Below the pieces are notes generated by a model. It saw nothing but the letters and a program-made list of their open reading frames with translations. It was not told the origin of the DNA and did no database searches. Made by a program: the position numbers and the translations under genes. This document shows, one piece after another, positions 1 to 9,722 of a DNA stretch of 64,000 nt (position 1 is its first letter; each line of letters opens with the position of its first letter). This stretch comes from Burkholderia cepacia GG4 (GTDB lineage: Bacteria; Pseudomonadota; Gammaproteobacteria; Burkholderiales; Burkholderiaceae). The DNA is taken from assembly GCF_000292915.1 (NCBI RefSeq), contig NC_018513.1, forward strand, positions 2,046,001-2,110,000, in the 5' to 3' direction.

Positions 1-315
1 GTCGGACGATGCATGGACTTTCTCCCAAAAGCAGACGCGGGACGGCTTCTAACGCACCACATCGAATGAACCAGCGACGCAGCCGGCGGCACATCACCAG
101 GCCCCGCAGACATCGCCCTCTTCGAGCCGTCATGTCGCAAGGAGCCCGACGGGCAATCCTGGCGCGCAGGGGACGGAAAATCCATCAGATGAATTCGAAA
201 TATCCGGTTTCGCAGCGCACCACGCACACCCTGCTGTGCCCGCAAACCCACGCCCCTCTTCGCCCGCTGGCCAAAACCGGGATTTCCCTAGGCTGACATG
301 CCGCCGCTCACGCGG
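1..315. other. Intergenic region, no gene supported
   Basis: About 300 bases before the first clear gene. A short open frame at 9-296 (plus) encodes an Arg/His/Pro-rich sequence with no domain or ribosome binding site that I can recognise, so I do not call it. The region probably holds the upstream part of the control region of the sugar operon that follows. Confidence 0.5.
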
Positions 316-342
316 TTAAATAAATCAACGTGATTTATTTAA
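316..342. promoter_or_regulatory. Perfect AT-rich palindrome, probable ROK-regulator operator
   Basis: Two perfect 12-base arms, TTAAATAAATCA and TGATTTATTTAA, are separated by ACG. The dyad ends 36 bases before the start codon of the ROK regulator. NagC/Mlc-type ROK proteins bind AT-rich dyads of similar size, so autoregulation of the operon is the natural inference. It is conspicuous because the surroundings are GC-rich. Confidence 0.7.
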
Positions 343-378
343 TGCGTCGACACCCGGCGCGACATGGAAGGAGACGCC

Positions 379-1626
379 ATGAGAAGCCCGCACATCGGCC
401 AGGGAAGCAACTCGGCCAACGTGCGCCGTTACAACGAGCGCCTGCTGCTGAAGACGCTGCGCCGCGCCGGCAGCGCGTCGAAGGCCGACCTCGCCCGGCT
501 CGCGAACATGACGGGCACGGCGGTCGGCAGCATCATCGCGTCGCTTGCCGACGCAAAGCTGATCGAATTCGCCGGTCGTACCGAAGGTCAGCGCGGCCAG
601 CCGGCGTCGCTGATCCGCCTCGATCCGCGCGGTGCGTTCGGCATCGGCGTCCATCTCGACCGGATGCGCATCGAGACGGCGCTCGTCAATTTCGCGGGCG
701 ACGTGCTCGGCCGCCGCTCGCACGACACGCTGCTCCCGCCGCCCGCCGACGTGCTCGAGATCGTGCGGCGCGACATCGACGCGATGCAGGACCTCCTCCC
801 CGAGCATGAGCGCGCGCGCCTGACGGGCGTCGGCGTCGCCCAGCCATACAACCTCGGTGCCTGGATGCGCGAACTCGGCCTCGCGCCCGACACGTTCCGC
901 GCCTGGGAAGAGGTGGACTTCGCGAGCGACCTCGGGCGCACGCTGTCGCTGCCCGTGTTCGGCGAAAACGACGGCAATGCGGCCGCCATCGCCGAATTGT
1001 TCTACGGGTACGGCCGGCAGTGCGACGACTTCGTCTACCTGTTCATCGGGCCCGCGATCGGCGGCGGCATCGCGATCGACGGCGACTGCCTGCGCGGCGT
1101 GACCGGCAACGCCGGCGACGTCGCCGTGATTCCCGTGCCACCGAGCCGGCTGGCGTCCGCGCCGCCGCCGCGCGGCCCGTGGGACATCCTGCTCGCCCGC
1201 GCGTCGCTGCATGCGCTCGTGCGCCACCTGCGCCATCACGGCGAGATCGTCGAGAACCGCGCCGACCTCGAGGCCTGCATCGCGCGCGGCCTGCCGGCGG
1301 TCGACGAATGGATCGACGACTGCGTCGACGCGCTCGCGCCGGCATTGCGCGCGGTGCTGTGCGTGGTCGATGCGCCGGTGGTCGTGCTCGACGCCGATAC
1401 CGACGCCGGCCTGCTCGACGCGGTGACGACCCGCCTGCGAGCGGCACTGGTCGCCACCGCGCCGGAAGCGCGCGGCACGCCGACACTCGTGCGCGGCACG
1501 TTCGGCGCCGACGCCGGCGCGATCGGCGCCGCGACGCTGCCGATGTACTTCAACTTCTCTCCGCGGGCCGGCATCCTCAAGGGCGCCCGCACCGAATCGC
1601 AGGAGGTGAACCATGTCGCAATCTGA
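379..1626 (+). CDS. ROK-family transcriptional regulator of a sugar ABC operon
   Basis: Predicted 415-residue regulator. Residues 1-80 form a winged helix-turn-helix ([19 protein letters not shown] and following). The remainder is a ROK sugar-kinase-like fold with [12 protein letters not shown] and [12 protein letters not shown] motifs. The Cys-rich zinc motif of NagC-type ROK proteins is not visible. I chose ATG 379 over the upstream ATG 364 because AAGGAG lies 5 bases before it. The gene overlaps the ABC ATPase gene by 14 bases, so the two are co-transcribed. It probably represses the operon and responds to the imported sugar or its phosphate. Order and content resemble the frcRBCAK fructose system of rhizobia, but the ligand is not fixed by sequence alone. 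Confidence 0.88.
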   Translation: MRSPHIGQGSNSANVRRYNERLLLKTLRRAGSASKADLARLANMTGTAVGSIIASLADAKLIEFAGRTEGQRGQPASLIRLDPRGAFGIGVHLDRMRIETALVNFAGDVLGRRSHDTLLPPPADVLEIVRRDIDAMQDLLPEHERARLTGVGVAQPYNLGAWMRELGLAPDTFRAWEEVDFASDLGRTLSLPVFGENDGNAAAIAELFYGYGRQCDDFVYLFIGPAIGGGIAIDGDCLRGVTGNAGDVAVIPVPPSRLASAPPPRGPWDILLARASLHALVRHLRHHGEIVENRADLEACIARGLPAVDEWIDDCVDALAPALRAVLCVVDAPVVVLDADTDAGLLDAVTTRLRAALVATAPEARGTPTLVRGTFGADAGAIGAATLPMYFNFSPRAGILKGARTESQEVNHVAI

Positions 1627-3166
1627 GTCGCCCCGGCCGCTGCTCGAGATGCGCCGGATCAGCAAGACGTTCCCGGCCGTGCGCGCGCTCGACAACGTCA
1701 GCCTGACCGTCTATCCGGGCGAGATTCATTCGCTGATGGGCGAGAACGGCGCAGGCAAATCGACGCTGATGAAGATCCTGTCGGGTGCCTACCGCGCCGA
1801 CGCCGGCGGCGAGATCCTGATCGACGGCGAGCGCATCGACGTCGACGGTCCGCTCGCCGCGCGCGATGCGGGGGTCGCGGTGATCTACCAGGAGCTGTGC
1901 CTCGCGCCGAACCTGACCGTCGCGGAAAACATCTACGTCGGTCGCGAACTGCGGCGCGGCAACCGCCGCTGGGGCACCATCGACCGCGCGGCAATGGCGC
2001 GCGGCTGCCAGGACGTGCTCGCGCGCCTCGGTGCGCCGTTCGGGCCCGACACGCTCGTCGGCACGCTGTCGATCGCCGAGCAGCAACTCGTCGAGATCGC
2101 GCGTGCGGTGCACACTCGCGCACGCATCCTCGTGATGGACGAACCGACGACGCCGCTGTCGTCGCGCGAAACCGAACACCTGTTCGGCCTGATCCGCCAG
2201 CTGCGCGAGGAGGGTCTCGCGATCATCTACATCAGCCACCGGATGGCGGAGATCTACGAACTGTCCGATCGCGTGTCGGTGCTGCGCGACGGCTCGTACG
2301 TCGGCACGCTCGAGCGCGAATCGCTGTCGGCCGAGCGGCTCGTCGCGATGATGGTGGGCCGTGACATCTCCGGTTTCTACAAGAAGGAACATGCGCCGTA
2401 CGATCCCGGCCACCTGCTGCTGTCGGTGCGCGACATCGCCGACGGCGAGCGGGTGCGTCGCTGCAGCCTCGACCTGCATGCCGGAGAAGTGCTCGGCATC
2501 GCGGGGCTGGTCGGCGCGGGCCGCACCGAACTCGCGCGACTGATCTTCGGCGCGGAACCGCGCACGCGCGGCAACGTGAAGCTGGGCGACCGCGCGTTCG
2601 GCGCACATTCGCCGCGCGAGTCGATCGACGCGGGCCTCGTCTACCTGACGGAAGACCGCAAGCGCCAGGGCTTGTTCCTCGACATGAGCGTGCGCGACAA
2701 CATCAACATCTCCGTATGCAACCGCGATGCGCGGCTCGGCGCGCTCGATCTCGCGCGCGGCGCCGAACGCGCGCGCGACGCGATCGCGTCGCTGTCGATC
2801 CGCGTGCCGAACGCGAACGTGAACGTCGGCGCGCTGTCGGGCGGCAACCAGCAGAAGGTGCTGCTGTCGCGCCTGCTCGAGACGAAGCCGCGCGTGCTGA
2901 TCCTCGACGAACCGACGCGCGGCGTCGACATCGGCGCGAAATCCGAGATCTACCGGATCATCAACGAACTGGCCCGCGCGGGCGTCGGCGTGATCGTGAT
3001 CTCGAGCGAACTGCCGGAAATCATCGGTGTCGCCGACCGCGTGCTCGTGATGCGTGAAGGCGAGATCGCCGGCGAACTCGGCGGCCACACGCACACGCCC
3101 ATCACGCAGGAAGCGATCATCGCGCTCGCGACCGGCTCGCAAGCCGAACTCGCCGACGCGCACTGA
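1613..3166 (+). CDS. Sugar ABC transporter, ATP-binding protein (RbsA/FrcA type)
   Basis: Predicted 517 residues, the usual length for a fused double-ATPase of the CUT2 family. The first cassette has a Walker A (GENGAGKST, about residue 43) and Walker B region ([12 protein letters not shown]). The second has a degenerate nucleotide site ([16 protein letters not shown]) and an intact signature ([13 protein letters not shown]) followed by [13 protein letters not shown]. This unequal pairing is typical of RbsA, XylG and FrcA proteins. It energises import of a monosaccharide with the permease and binding protein encoded next. The start overlaps the ROK gene, indicating translational coupling. Confidence 0.93.
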   Translation: MSQSESPRPLLEMRRISKTFPAVRALDNVSLTVYPGEIHSLMGENGAGKSTLMKILSGAYRADAGGEILIDGERIDVDGPLAARDAGVAVIYQELCLAPNLTVAENIYVGRELRRGNRRWGTIDRAAMARGCQDVLARLGAPFGPDTLVGTLSIAEQQLVEIARAVHTRARILVMDEPTTPLSSRETEHLFGLIRQLREEGLAIIYISHRMAEIYELSDRVSVLRDGSYVGTLERESLSAERLVAMMVGRDISGFYKKEHAPYDPGHLLLSVRDIADGERVRRCSLDLHAGEVLGIAGLVGAGRTELARLIFGAEPRTRGNVKLGDRAFGAHSPRESIDAGLVYLTEDRKRQGLFLDMSVRDNINISVCNRDARLGALDLARGAERARDAIASLSIRVPNANVNVGALSGGNQQKVLLSRLLETKPRVLILDEPTRGVDIGAKSEIYRIINELARAGVGVIVISSELPEIIGVADRVLVMREGEIAGELGGHTHTPITQEAIIALATGSQAELADAH

Positions 3167-3206
3167 CCACGGCCCCTTCATTTCCCTCTTCATTCAAGGT
3201 ACCGAA

Positions 3207-4244
3207 ATGATCAACCCGACCAAGCAGCGGAACCTCGCTTCCGCGACGGCCCATCCGGTGGCCAACCGTACGCCCCTGATGCGCGGCGCCGATCATCGCG
3301 CACGCATGCAATCGCTGATGCGCACCGCCGGCATGCTGCCGGTGCTGCTGGTCCTGTGCATCGGCTTCGGCTTCCTGACCGACGGCTTCTTCACGCTGCA
3401 GAACCTGTCGATCGTCACGCAGCAGGCATCGATCAACATCGTGCTCGCCGCCGGCATGACGTTCGTGATCCTGACGGGCGGCATCGACCTGTCGGTCGGC
3501 TCGGTACTCGCCGCGTCGGCCGTCGCCGCGCTGCTCGCATCGACCATCCCGGGCTGGGGCTGGCTCGGCGTGCCCATCGCGCTCGCCGTCGGCCTCGTGT
3601 TCGGCGCGATCAACGGCGGCCTGATCTCGTTCCTGCGCCTGCCGCCGTTCATCGTCACGCTCGGTGCGATGACGGCCGTGCGTGGTGTCGCCCGCCTGAT
3701 CGGCAACGATACGACCGTCTTCAACCCGCAGCTGCCGTTCGCATTCATCGGCAACGGCACGCTGCTCGGCGTGCCATGGCTCGTCGTGATCGCATGCGCG
3801 GTGATCGCGCTGTCGTGGTTCATCCTGCGCCGCACGGTGCTCGGGATGCGGATCTATTCGGTCGGCGGCAATCCGGAAGCCGCACGGCTGTCGGGCATCA
3901 ACGTGCGGGCGATCCAGCTGTTCGTGTACGCGGCGTCGGGCCTGCTCGCGGGTCTCGGCGCGGTGATGTCGGCCGCGCGGCTCTATGCGGCCAACGGCCT
4001 GCAGCTCGGCCAGTCATACGAACTCGATGCGATTGCCGCGGTGATCCTCGGCGGCACGAGCTTCGTCGGCGGTGTCGGTTCGATCGTCGGCACGCTGATC
4101 GGCGCGCTGATCATCGCGGTGCTGACCAACGGCCTGGTGCTGCTCGGCGTGTCCGACATCTGGCAGTACATCATCAAGGGGCTCGTGATCATCGGCGCCG
4201 TCGCGCTCGACCGCTATCGCCAGCGCGACTCGGCCCGCACCTGA
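3207..4244 (+). CDS. Sugar ABC transporter permease (RbsC/FrcC type)
   Basis: Predicted 345-residue inner-membrane protein with about ten hydrophobic segments starting near residue 35 (MLPVLLVLCIGFGFL). It carries the conserved BPD_transp_2 stretch GGIDLSVGSVLA and the late motif AVILGGTSFVGGVGS. I place the start at ATG 3207, 40 bases after the ATPase stop; the frame stays open upstream into the ATPase gene, but that part is not transporter-like. It is the transmembrane channel of the CUT2 sugar importer encoded in this operon. Confidence 0.92.
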   Translation: MINPTKQRNLASATAHPVANRTPLMRGADHRARMQSLMRTAGMLPVLLVLCIGFGFLTDGFFTLQNLSIVTQQASINIVLAAGMTFVILTGGIDLSVGSVLAASAVAALLASTIPGWGWLGVPIALAVGLVFGAINGGLISFLRLPPFIVTLGAMTAVRGVARLIGNDTTVFNPQLPFAFIGNGTLLGVPWLVVIACAVIALSWFILRRTVLGMRIYSVGGNPEAARLSGINVRAIQLFVYAASGLLAGLGAVMSAARLYAANGLQLGQSYELDAIAAVILGGTSFVGGVGSIVGTLIGALIIAVLTNGLVLLGVSDIWQYIIKGLVIIGAVALDRYRQRDSART

Positions 4245-4330
4245 CACCGTTCCCTCACCGTTCAACCCTCAGGTCGCAGGCAGGTCCTCCTGCGCCCGTC
4301 CGCCAATGGACCTCCCGGAGACACAACGAC

Positions 4331-5275
4331 ATGTTCAAGCATAAAGCCGCCCTGACCGCCGTCGCCTGCGCGCTCGCATTCGGCACTGCCGCCGCCCATG
4401 CCGCCGACAAGCCGCTGAAATCGATCGGCGTCACGGTCGGGTCGCTCGGCAACCCGTACTTCGTCACGATCGTGAAAGGCGCCGAAGCGCGCGCCAAACA
4501 GCTCAACCCGAACGCGAAGGTCACCGCGGTATCGGCCGACTACGACCTGAACAAGCAGTTCACGCAGATCGACAACTTCATCTCTGCGCACGTCGACATC
4601 ATCCTGCTCAACGCGACCGATCCGAAGGCGATCGAACCGGCGGTGAAGAAGGCGCAGGCGGCCGGCATCACGGTCGTCGCGGTGGACGTCGCGGCAGCCG
4701 GCGCGAACGCGACCGTGCAGACCAACAACGTGAAGGCCGGCGAGCTGGCGTGCGACTACCTCGCGAAGAAGCTCAACGGCAAGGGCAACGTGATCATCGA
4801 GAACGGCCCGCAGGTATCGGCCGTGATCGATCGCGTGAACGGCTGCAAGGCCGTGCTCGCGAAAAACCCCGGCATCAAGCTGCTGTCGAGCGACCAGGAC
4901 GGCAAGGGCTCGCGCGAAGGCGGGATGAACACGATGCAGGGCTACCTGACGCGCTTTCCGAAGCTCGACGGCGTGTTCACGATCAACGACCCGCAGGCGA
5001 TCGGCAGCGATCTCGCGGCAAAGCAGCTGAACCGCCCGGGCATCGTGATCACGTCGGTCGACGGCGCGCCTGACATCGAGGTGGCGCTCAAGTCCAACAC
5101 GCTCGTGCAGGCATCGTCGAGCCAGGATCCGTGGGCGATGGCGCAGCAGGCCGTCAATGTCGGCTACGGGATCATGAACGGCCAGAAGCCGGCCAACCCG
5201 ATGATCCTGATCGAGCCGACGCTCATCACGCGCGACAACGTGAAGGGCTACAAGGGCTGGAGCAGCCCGCGCTGA
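4331..5275 (+). CDS. Periplasmic sugar-binding protein (RbsB/FrcB type)
   Basis: Predicted 314 residues. A Sec signal peptide occupies residues 1-24 (MFKHKAALTAVACALAFGTA...AHA) and is followed by a periplasmic-binding-protein type I fold (GVTVGSLGNPYFVTIVKGAEA, ...LLNATDPKAIEPAVKKA..., ...VITSVDGAPDIEVALKS). This is the substrate receptor that delivers sugar to the permease. ATG 4331 is preceded by a GGAG-type ribosome site in CCCGGAGACACAACGAC. The family covers ribose, fructose, xylose and galactose receptors; gene order and the following PfkB kinase favour fructose or ribose. Confidence 0.9.
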   Translation: MFKHKAALTAVACALAFGTAAAHAADKPLKSIGVTVGSLGNPYFVTIVKGAEARAKQLNPNAKVTAVSADYDLNKQFTQIDNFISAHVDIILLNATDPKAIEPAVKKAQAAGITVVAVDVAAAGANATVQTNNVKAGELACDYLAKKLNGKGNVIIENGPQVSAVIDRVNGCKAVLAKNPGIKLLSSDQDGKGSREGGMNTMQGYLTRFPKLDGVFTINDPQAIGSDLAAKQLNRPGIVITSVDGAPDIEVALKSNTLVQASSSQDPWAMAQQAVNVGYGIMNGQKPANPMILIEPTLITRDNVKGYKGWSSPR

Positions 5276-5290
5276 TCGCGTCGCGCGATC
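5274..5290. other. Intercistronic hairpin after the binding-protein gene
   Basis: GATCGCG-TCG-CGCGATC forms a perfect 7-bp stem starting at the stop codon of the binding-protein gene. A larger GC-rich imperfect hairpin follows at about 5310-5340. There is no U tract. Such structures often protect the abundant binding-protein mRNA and lower expression of the next gene. Confidence 0.5.
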
Positions 5291-5403
5291 GGCGATCCCG
5301 GGCGGCGCCGGGCCGCGTCGCCGCGCGCGACGCCCGGCCCTGCCCGTCCGCTCATCTCAACCGCCACACCGCCGCGCGACACGTCGCGGCACAAGGTTTC
5401 GAC

Positions 5404-6354
5404 ATGACGACGACGTTCCCCCGCCTGATCGTATTCGGCGAAGCGCTGACCGATTTCATCCGCGACGACGCGCAGCACTGGCGCAGCGTCGCCGGCGGCT
5501 CGTGCTGGAACGTGGCGCGCGTCGGCGCGCGGCTCGGCGTGCCGACCGCCTTCGCCGGCACGGTCAGCCGCGACATCTTCGGCGACGAACTGATGCGCAG
5601 GAGCGCGAATGCCGGGCTCGACCTGCGCTTCATGCGGCAGGTCGACCGCGCGCCGTTGCTCGCGATGGTCGTGTCGAAACAGCCGCCCGACTATTTCTTC
5701 ATCGGCGAACACAGCGCCGATCTCGCCTTCGATCCGGCAGATCTGCCCGACGGGGCGCTGGACGCGGCCGAGATCGTGCATGTCGGCTCGCTCGGGGTCG
5801 TGCGCGAGCCGCTCGCGTCGCGCCTGATCGAGGTCGTGGCGGCGGCACGCGCGGCCGGCAAGCGGATCTCGTTCGACCCGAACTACCGCGCGCCGATGGC
5901 CGCACCGTCGTATCGCGACACGCTGCGCCGGCTGGCCGGGCTCGCCGACTGGATCAAGGTATCCGACGAGGATCTGCGCGGCCTGTTCCCGGAACTCGAC
6001 GAGGCAGCCGCGCTCGCGCAATTGCGCGCATGGGCGCCCGATGCGAGCGTGCTCGTCACCCGCGGCGCGGCCGGCATGCAGTTGCTGCATCGCGACACCG
6101 CGCTGTTCCAGCCGGCGTTCGCGACCGAGGTCGCCGACACCGTCGGCTGCGGCGACGCCAGCATCGGCGGCTGGCTCGCCAGCCAGCTCACGCACGCCGA
6201 TGCGTCGGCGGCCGAGCACCTGCGCTACGCGGCGGCTTGCGCGGCGGTCGCCTGTGCGCATGCAGGCGCGTACGCACCGACGGCCGCCGAGGTGGCCGAG
6301 ATCGTGGCAACCCGCGCGGCCGCCGAACCGGCCGACACCGCGCTGTCGAACTAG
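5404..6354 (+). CDS. PfkB-family sugar kinase (fructokinase/ribokinase-like)
   Basis: Predicted 316 residues. The N-terminal substrate signature (FGEALTDFIRDD and GGSCWNVARVGARLG) and the C-terminal catalytic region (DTVGCGDASIGGWLA, about residues 244-258) match PfkB carbohydrate kinases. The usual anion-hole sequence is DTxGAGD; here the Ala is Cys and the following hydrophobic residue is Ser, although the catalytic Asp is kept. ATG 5404 was chosen because the upstream extension is unlike any kinase. As last gene of the sugar operon it probably phosphorylates the imported sugar in the cytoplasm. The GG-SCWN motif favours a fructokinase-like enzyme. Confidence 0.85.
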   Translation: MTTTFPRLIVFGEALTDFIRDDAQHWRSVAGGSCWNVARVGARLGVPTAFAGTVSRDIFGDELMRRSANAGLDLRFMRQVDRAPLLAMVVSKQPPDYFFIGEHSADLAFDPADLPDGALDAAEIVHVGSLGVVREPLASRLIEVVAAARAAGKRISFDPNYRAPMAAPSYRDTLRRLAGLADWIKVSDEDLRGLFPELDEAAALAQLRAWAPDASVLVTRGAAGMQLLHRDTALFQPAFATEVADTVGCGDASIGGWLASQLTHADASAAEHLRYAAACAAVACAHAGAYAPTAAEVAEIVATRAAAEPADTALSN

Positions 6355-6396
6355 GCGGCACCGGAAGGCACCAGACGGCGCATGCGCGCCGCATCG

Positions 6397-8124
6397 TCAC
6401 GCGCCGCCCTGCCCGCCGTTGCCGCCGTTGCCGCGCGACAGCAGCACCTGGAGGCTCTCGTCGACACTCAGTTCGGACATCGCATCGACACGCAGCGTAT
6501 CGTCAGCCGCGCGGCGCAGCGCATGCAGCGCATGCTCCTTGAGCCGCACGATCGCGAACTGCAGCCCGCGCGCCGCGCATTCGGCCGCGAACGTCCGCAA
6601 CGATTCGATCGTCGTGCCGTCGACGTCCGGCGTTTCCTCGAGGCTCAGCATCACGGTATGCGCATCGGGTGCCGCCTTCATCAACGCACGGACGCGATTG
6701 AGCATCCGGTCCGCGTTCGCGAAGAACAGCTGTGCCTCGGGCCGCACGATCAGCACACCGGATACCGGCCTGGCATCGGCATGATTCGCGACGTCGACGA
6801 AGTCGTGGCCGTCGCGTAGCCGGCCGAGCACGCTCACGTTCGGCTCCGACAGCTTGCGCAACGTCAGCAGCAGGCTCACGCCGATGGCCGCGAGCAGCCC
6901 GTGCAGCACGCCGAGCACGAGCACCGCGAGCAGCGCGGCGATCACGACGAGCCGATCGCGATGCCAGACCCAATACGGCCGGAACACCGACGGATGCAGC
7001 GAGTGGCTGACCGCGAAGATCACGATCGCCGCAAGCACGGGCTCCGGCGTGCGGGCGAGCTGCGGCAGCAGCAGCCACACGATCAGCGCGACCACGCCGG
7101 CCGCCCATAATCCCGCGAAACGCGACTGTGCGCCCGCGGCCTCGTTCGCCGACGTCGCCGAATAGCCGGCGCCGACCGGCATCCCGTGCAGCAGCCCCGA
7201 CACGAGGTTCGCGCAGCCGATCGCGACGAGGTCGCGGTTCGCCGACACGCTGTCGCCGTGCTTCAGCGCGAAGTTGCGAATCGAGCCGTACGACTCCGCA
7301 TAGAGGATCAGCATCAGCGCGAACGCGAGCTCGACCGTCTGCATCCACGCGTTGCGGTCGAGATGCGGCAGGCCGAATTCGAGGTGCTGGAAATCGATGT
7401 GTCCGACGATCGCGATCCCGTAGTGCTGCCAGTCGAACACATAGCCGGCCGCGATCGACAGCACGATCACGACGAGCGTCGCGGGCACGCGCGAGCGCCG
7501 CCCGAGCACGAACAGCAGCGCCAGCGCGGCCGCGCCGAGCGCGACGCTCGCGAGGTTCGCATGCGGCGCGCCGGTGACGAGGTCGAGCGCGACACGCGGC
7601 GCATCGCTGTGCTGTACCGAGATCGCGAGAATCTTCGGCAACTGCTTGATGACGATCGTCAGCGCCAGTCCGAACGTAAAACCGCGCAGGACCGGACGCG
7701 CGATGAAATCCGACATACCGCCGAGCCGCGCGACGCCGGCCAGGATGAACAGCACGCCGGTCATCGCGACCAGCGCAGCCGCCAGCGCGAGCTGCGCGGC
7801 CAGCGCCATCCCCGACTCGGCCAGCACGGTCGCCGCGAGCACGGCAGCCGACGACGAGGTCGACGACACGATCGCAAAGCGGCTGCTGCCGGTCAGCGCA
7901 TAGACGACGAGCCCCGACAGCAGCGCGATGAGACCGGCCTGCGGCGGCAGGTTGGCAAGCCCCGCATATGCGACCGCCTCGGGAATCAGCAGCCCGGCGA
8001 TCGACAGGCCGGCCAGCGCATCGAGACCGATGCGCCGCGTGCGCGGCGGCGGCGCCGCATCGAGTGCGGCGAAATGGTCGGCACACTGCGGGCCGGCATC
8101 CGGACGGATCGGGGCGGTCGTCAT
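6397..8124 (-). CDS. SulP-family anion transporter with STAS domain
   Basis: Predicted 575 residues. Residues about 30-420 contain roughly ten to twelve hydrophobic helices with the SulP signature region (GLSIAGLLIPEAVAYAGLANLPPQAGL). Residues about 440-560 form a cytoplasmic STAS domain (VSGVLIVRPEAQLFFANADR and MLSLEETPDVDGTTIESL). Family members exchange sulfate, bicarbonate or dicarboxylates; the substrate cannot be read from sequence. The gene is convergent with the sugar kinase gene, with only 42 bases between them. A possible co-transcribed partner is the ParB-like gene 24 bases upstream. Confidence 0.9.
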   Translation of the reverse strand: MTTAPIRPDAGPQCADHFAALDAAPPPRTRRIGLDALAGLSIAGLLIPEAVAYAGLANLPPQAGLIALLSGLVVYALTGSSRFAIVSSTSSSAAVLAATVLAESGMALAAQLALAAALVAMTGVLFILAGVARLGGMSDFIARPVLRGFTFGLALTIVIKQLPKILAISVQHSDAPRVALDLVTGAPHANLASVALGAAALALLFVLGRRSRVPATLVVIVLSIAAGYVFDWQHYGIAIVGHIDFQHLEFGLPHLDRNAWMQTVELAFALMLILYAESYGSIRNFALKHGDSVSANRDLVAIGCANLVSGLLHGMPVGAGYSATSANEAAGAQSRFAGLWAAGVVALIVWLLLPQLARTPEPVLAAIVIFAVSHSLHPSVFRPYWVWHRDRLVVIAALLAVLVLGVLHGLLAAIGVSLLLTLRKLSEPNVSVLGRLRDGHDFVDVANHADARPVSGVLIVRPEAQLFFANADRMLNRVRALMKAAPDAHTVMLSLEETPDVDGTTIESLRTFAAECAARGLQFAIVRLKEHALHALRRAADDTLRVDAMSELSVDESLQVLLSRGNGGNGGQGGA

Positions 8125-8148
8125 GAGGCGATGGGCGCTGTGCGCGTA

Positions 8149-8775
8149 TCAGGATTTAACGGCGATGACACCCGACCAGCCGGGCAGATAGCGCGCGTCC
8201 TGTTCGTGTGCGCGACTCAGCGACACGTCGAGCGCCTTCGCGAAATTCTTGCGGATCTGGTCGAGCGTGACGTGCTGGCGCAGATAGTCGGCCCACAGGA
8301 ATTCGCTGAACGGCGTCGCATCCTTCGCATAACCACCTGCCGTGCGCAGCTCGCCCGCGAGGCTGCGATACGGATCGTCCTCAAGGCCCGTCAGCGACTT
8401 CGGCAGATGCGCGTAGTCGCGGCGCGACCCGTCCGCGCCGAACGGATGCACCCACTGGTTGTGTTCCATCATCCGCCAGAAGATCGTGTCGTCGAGCCAG
8501 GACAGATCCCTCAGCAGCATCGCGTTGACGCGCGACTCCCCTTCCTCGATCAGCGCGAGGCCGAGATGGTGGTGATCGGTGATGTAGTGCTGCCCGCCCG
8601 GGCCGAGGATGGCCGGAAACCAGTGCGATTCGATCGCGGCCTTGCGCGCGCGCTTGTCGAGCGTCTTCCAGTGCTTGCGCTTCGCTTTCACTTCGCGATA
8701 GCCGACCGTCATCTGCGTCGGACGCAGTGCGTCGAGCCGGACGGGAATAAGGTGAACGTCGCTGCCGAGTGCCAT
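8149..8775 (-). CDS. Stand-alone ParB-like nuclease-domain protein
   Basis: Predicted 208 residues. The N-terminal half resembles the putative ParB-like nuclease family ParBc_2: a PVRLDALRPTQMTVGYREV strand-helix entry and a YITDHHHLGLAL motif similar to the ParB/sulfiredoxin CTPase or nuclease fold (G-HR-A). There is no helix-turn-helix or ParA partner, so a role in chromosome segregation is unlikely. The C-terminal half has conserved aromatic segments (MMEHNQWVHPFG, FSEFLWADYLR). Its position directly upstream of the SulP gene suggests co-transcription. Function unknown; related proteins are common in proteobacteria. Confidence 0.7.
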   Translation of the reverse strand: MALGSDVHLIPVRLDALRPTQMTVGYREVKAKRKHWKTLDKRARKAAIESHWFPAILGPGGQHYITDHHHLGLALIEEGESRVNAMLLRDLSWLDDTIFWRMMEHNQWVHPFGADGSRRDYAHLPKSLTGLEDDPYRSLAGELRTAGGYAKDATPFSEFLWADYLRQHVTLDQIRKNFAKALDVSLSRAHEQDARYLPGWSGVIAVKS

Positions 8776-8894
8776 GGTCGTACCCTATGTTGCTGATTTC
8801 CGGCAACGATACTCCTGATCTTGCGAGCCGTTAATACGTTACGACGTCGATAAGCCGCGCTTGACCATCTCTGACAACCGGCCGCGCCGGCACG

Positions 8895-9437
8895 CTAGGC
8901 GCGCAGGTCGTGGCGCTCGAGACGATGGCGAACGTAAGGCAGGCCGTCATGAACGACACTGACGCGACGCATGCCGAGCTTGCGTGCGACGTTCAGCGAG
9001 CCCGTGTTCGCCGCGGCGATGTCGGCGATCACGCGCGGCAGCCGCACCGTGTCGAACGCGTGACGCACGACGGCCGCCGCGGCCTCGCACGCGATGCCGC
9101 GCCCCCATGCCGCATGCACGAGCCGCCAGCCGATCTCGACGTCGCGCGCGCCGCCCGCGTAGTCGGGAATCAGCAGGATCCAGCCGATGAATGCGTCGGG
9201 CACCGCCTTCTCGAAGATCGACCAGTAGCCGAGGCCCGGCGGATAGTCGCGCATGATCCGGTGTGTGACGAAGCGGCGATGTTCGTCCGGGTCGTGCCAC
9301 GGGCCTGCGATGTACCGGGTCACCTCGGGATCGCGATCCATCGCGATGCTCGCGTCGAGATCGGCCAGCACGCGCGGGCGCAGCCACAGCCGGTCGGTCT
9401 CCAGCACCGGCAACGCGGCAATGGATGGTTCGGTCAT
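8895..9437 (-). CDS. GNAT-family N-acetyltransferase (RimJ/RimL type)
   Basis: Predicted 180 residues. It starts LETDRLWLRPRVLADLDA, the typical RimJ/RimL-like opening, and has a VEIGWRLVHAAWGRGIACEAA acetyl-CoA-binding segment and the late N-x-x-S/AxxVAxKLGM motif (NTGSLNVARKLGMRR). I chose ATG 9437 because AGGAG lies just upstream on the minus strand; a longer frame to 9560 adds an Arg-rich stretch without support. It probably acetylates an amine on a small molecule or protein N-terminus. It is divergent from the MFS gene. Confidence 0.87.
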   Translation of the reverse strand: MTEPSIAALPVLETDRLWLRPRVLADLDASIAMDRDPEVTRYIAGPWHDPDEHRRFVTHRIMRDYPPGLGYWSIFEKAVPDAFIGWILLIPDYAGGARDVEIGWRLVHAAWGRGIACEAAAAVVRHAFDTVRLPRVIADIAAANTGSLNVARKLGMRRVSVVHDGLPYVRHRLERHDLRA

Positions 9438-9722
9438 CTGGACTCCTGATCCGGTGGCGACGCGCGTCGCGTGCATGACAGAATTGATACAAAAAGCCTT
9501 CCGCGATGATACAGACGCCTGTCGTGTTGATCGCGCGGCCCCCCGTTGCCGCTTCCGCAACAGTTCATTTCATAGGGATTATTCCCGATTCGCCGTTATC
9601 GCGCCCCACATCGCACGGCCCGGCGGCCTACACTCGATCCATGCCCCCCCGTGCCACGCGCCAGCCGGGCTGGCATCCGCCTGCAGATCGTCCGTGCGCA
9701 AGCCAACGAGGAGACCTCGGAC

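Noticed and set aside
9..296. 95-codon open frame at the window start
   Set aside because: No ribosome site and Arg/His/Pro-rich composition as in random GC-rich DNA.
8149..8775. Chromosome partition protein ParB
   Set aside because: Lacks the helix-turn-helix and dimerisation domains, and no parA is adjacent.
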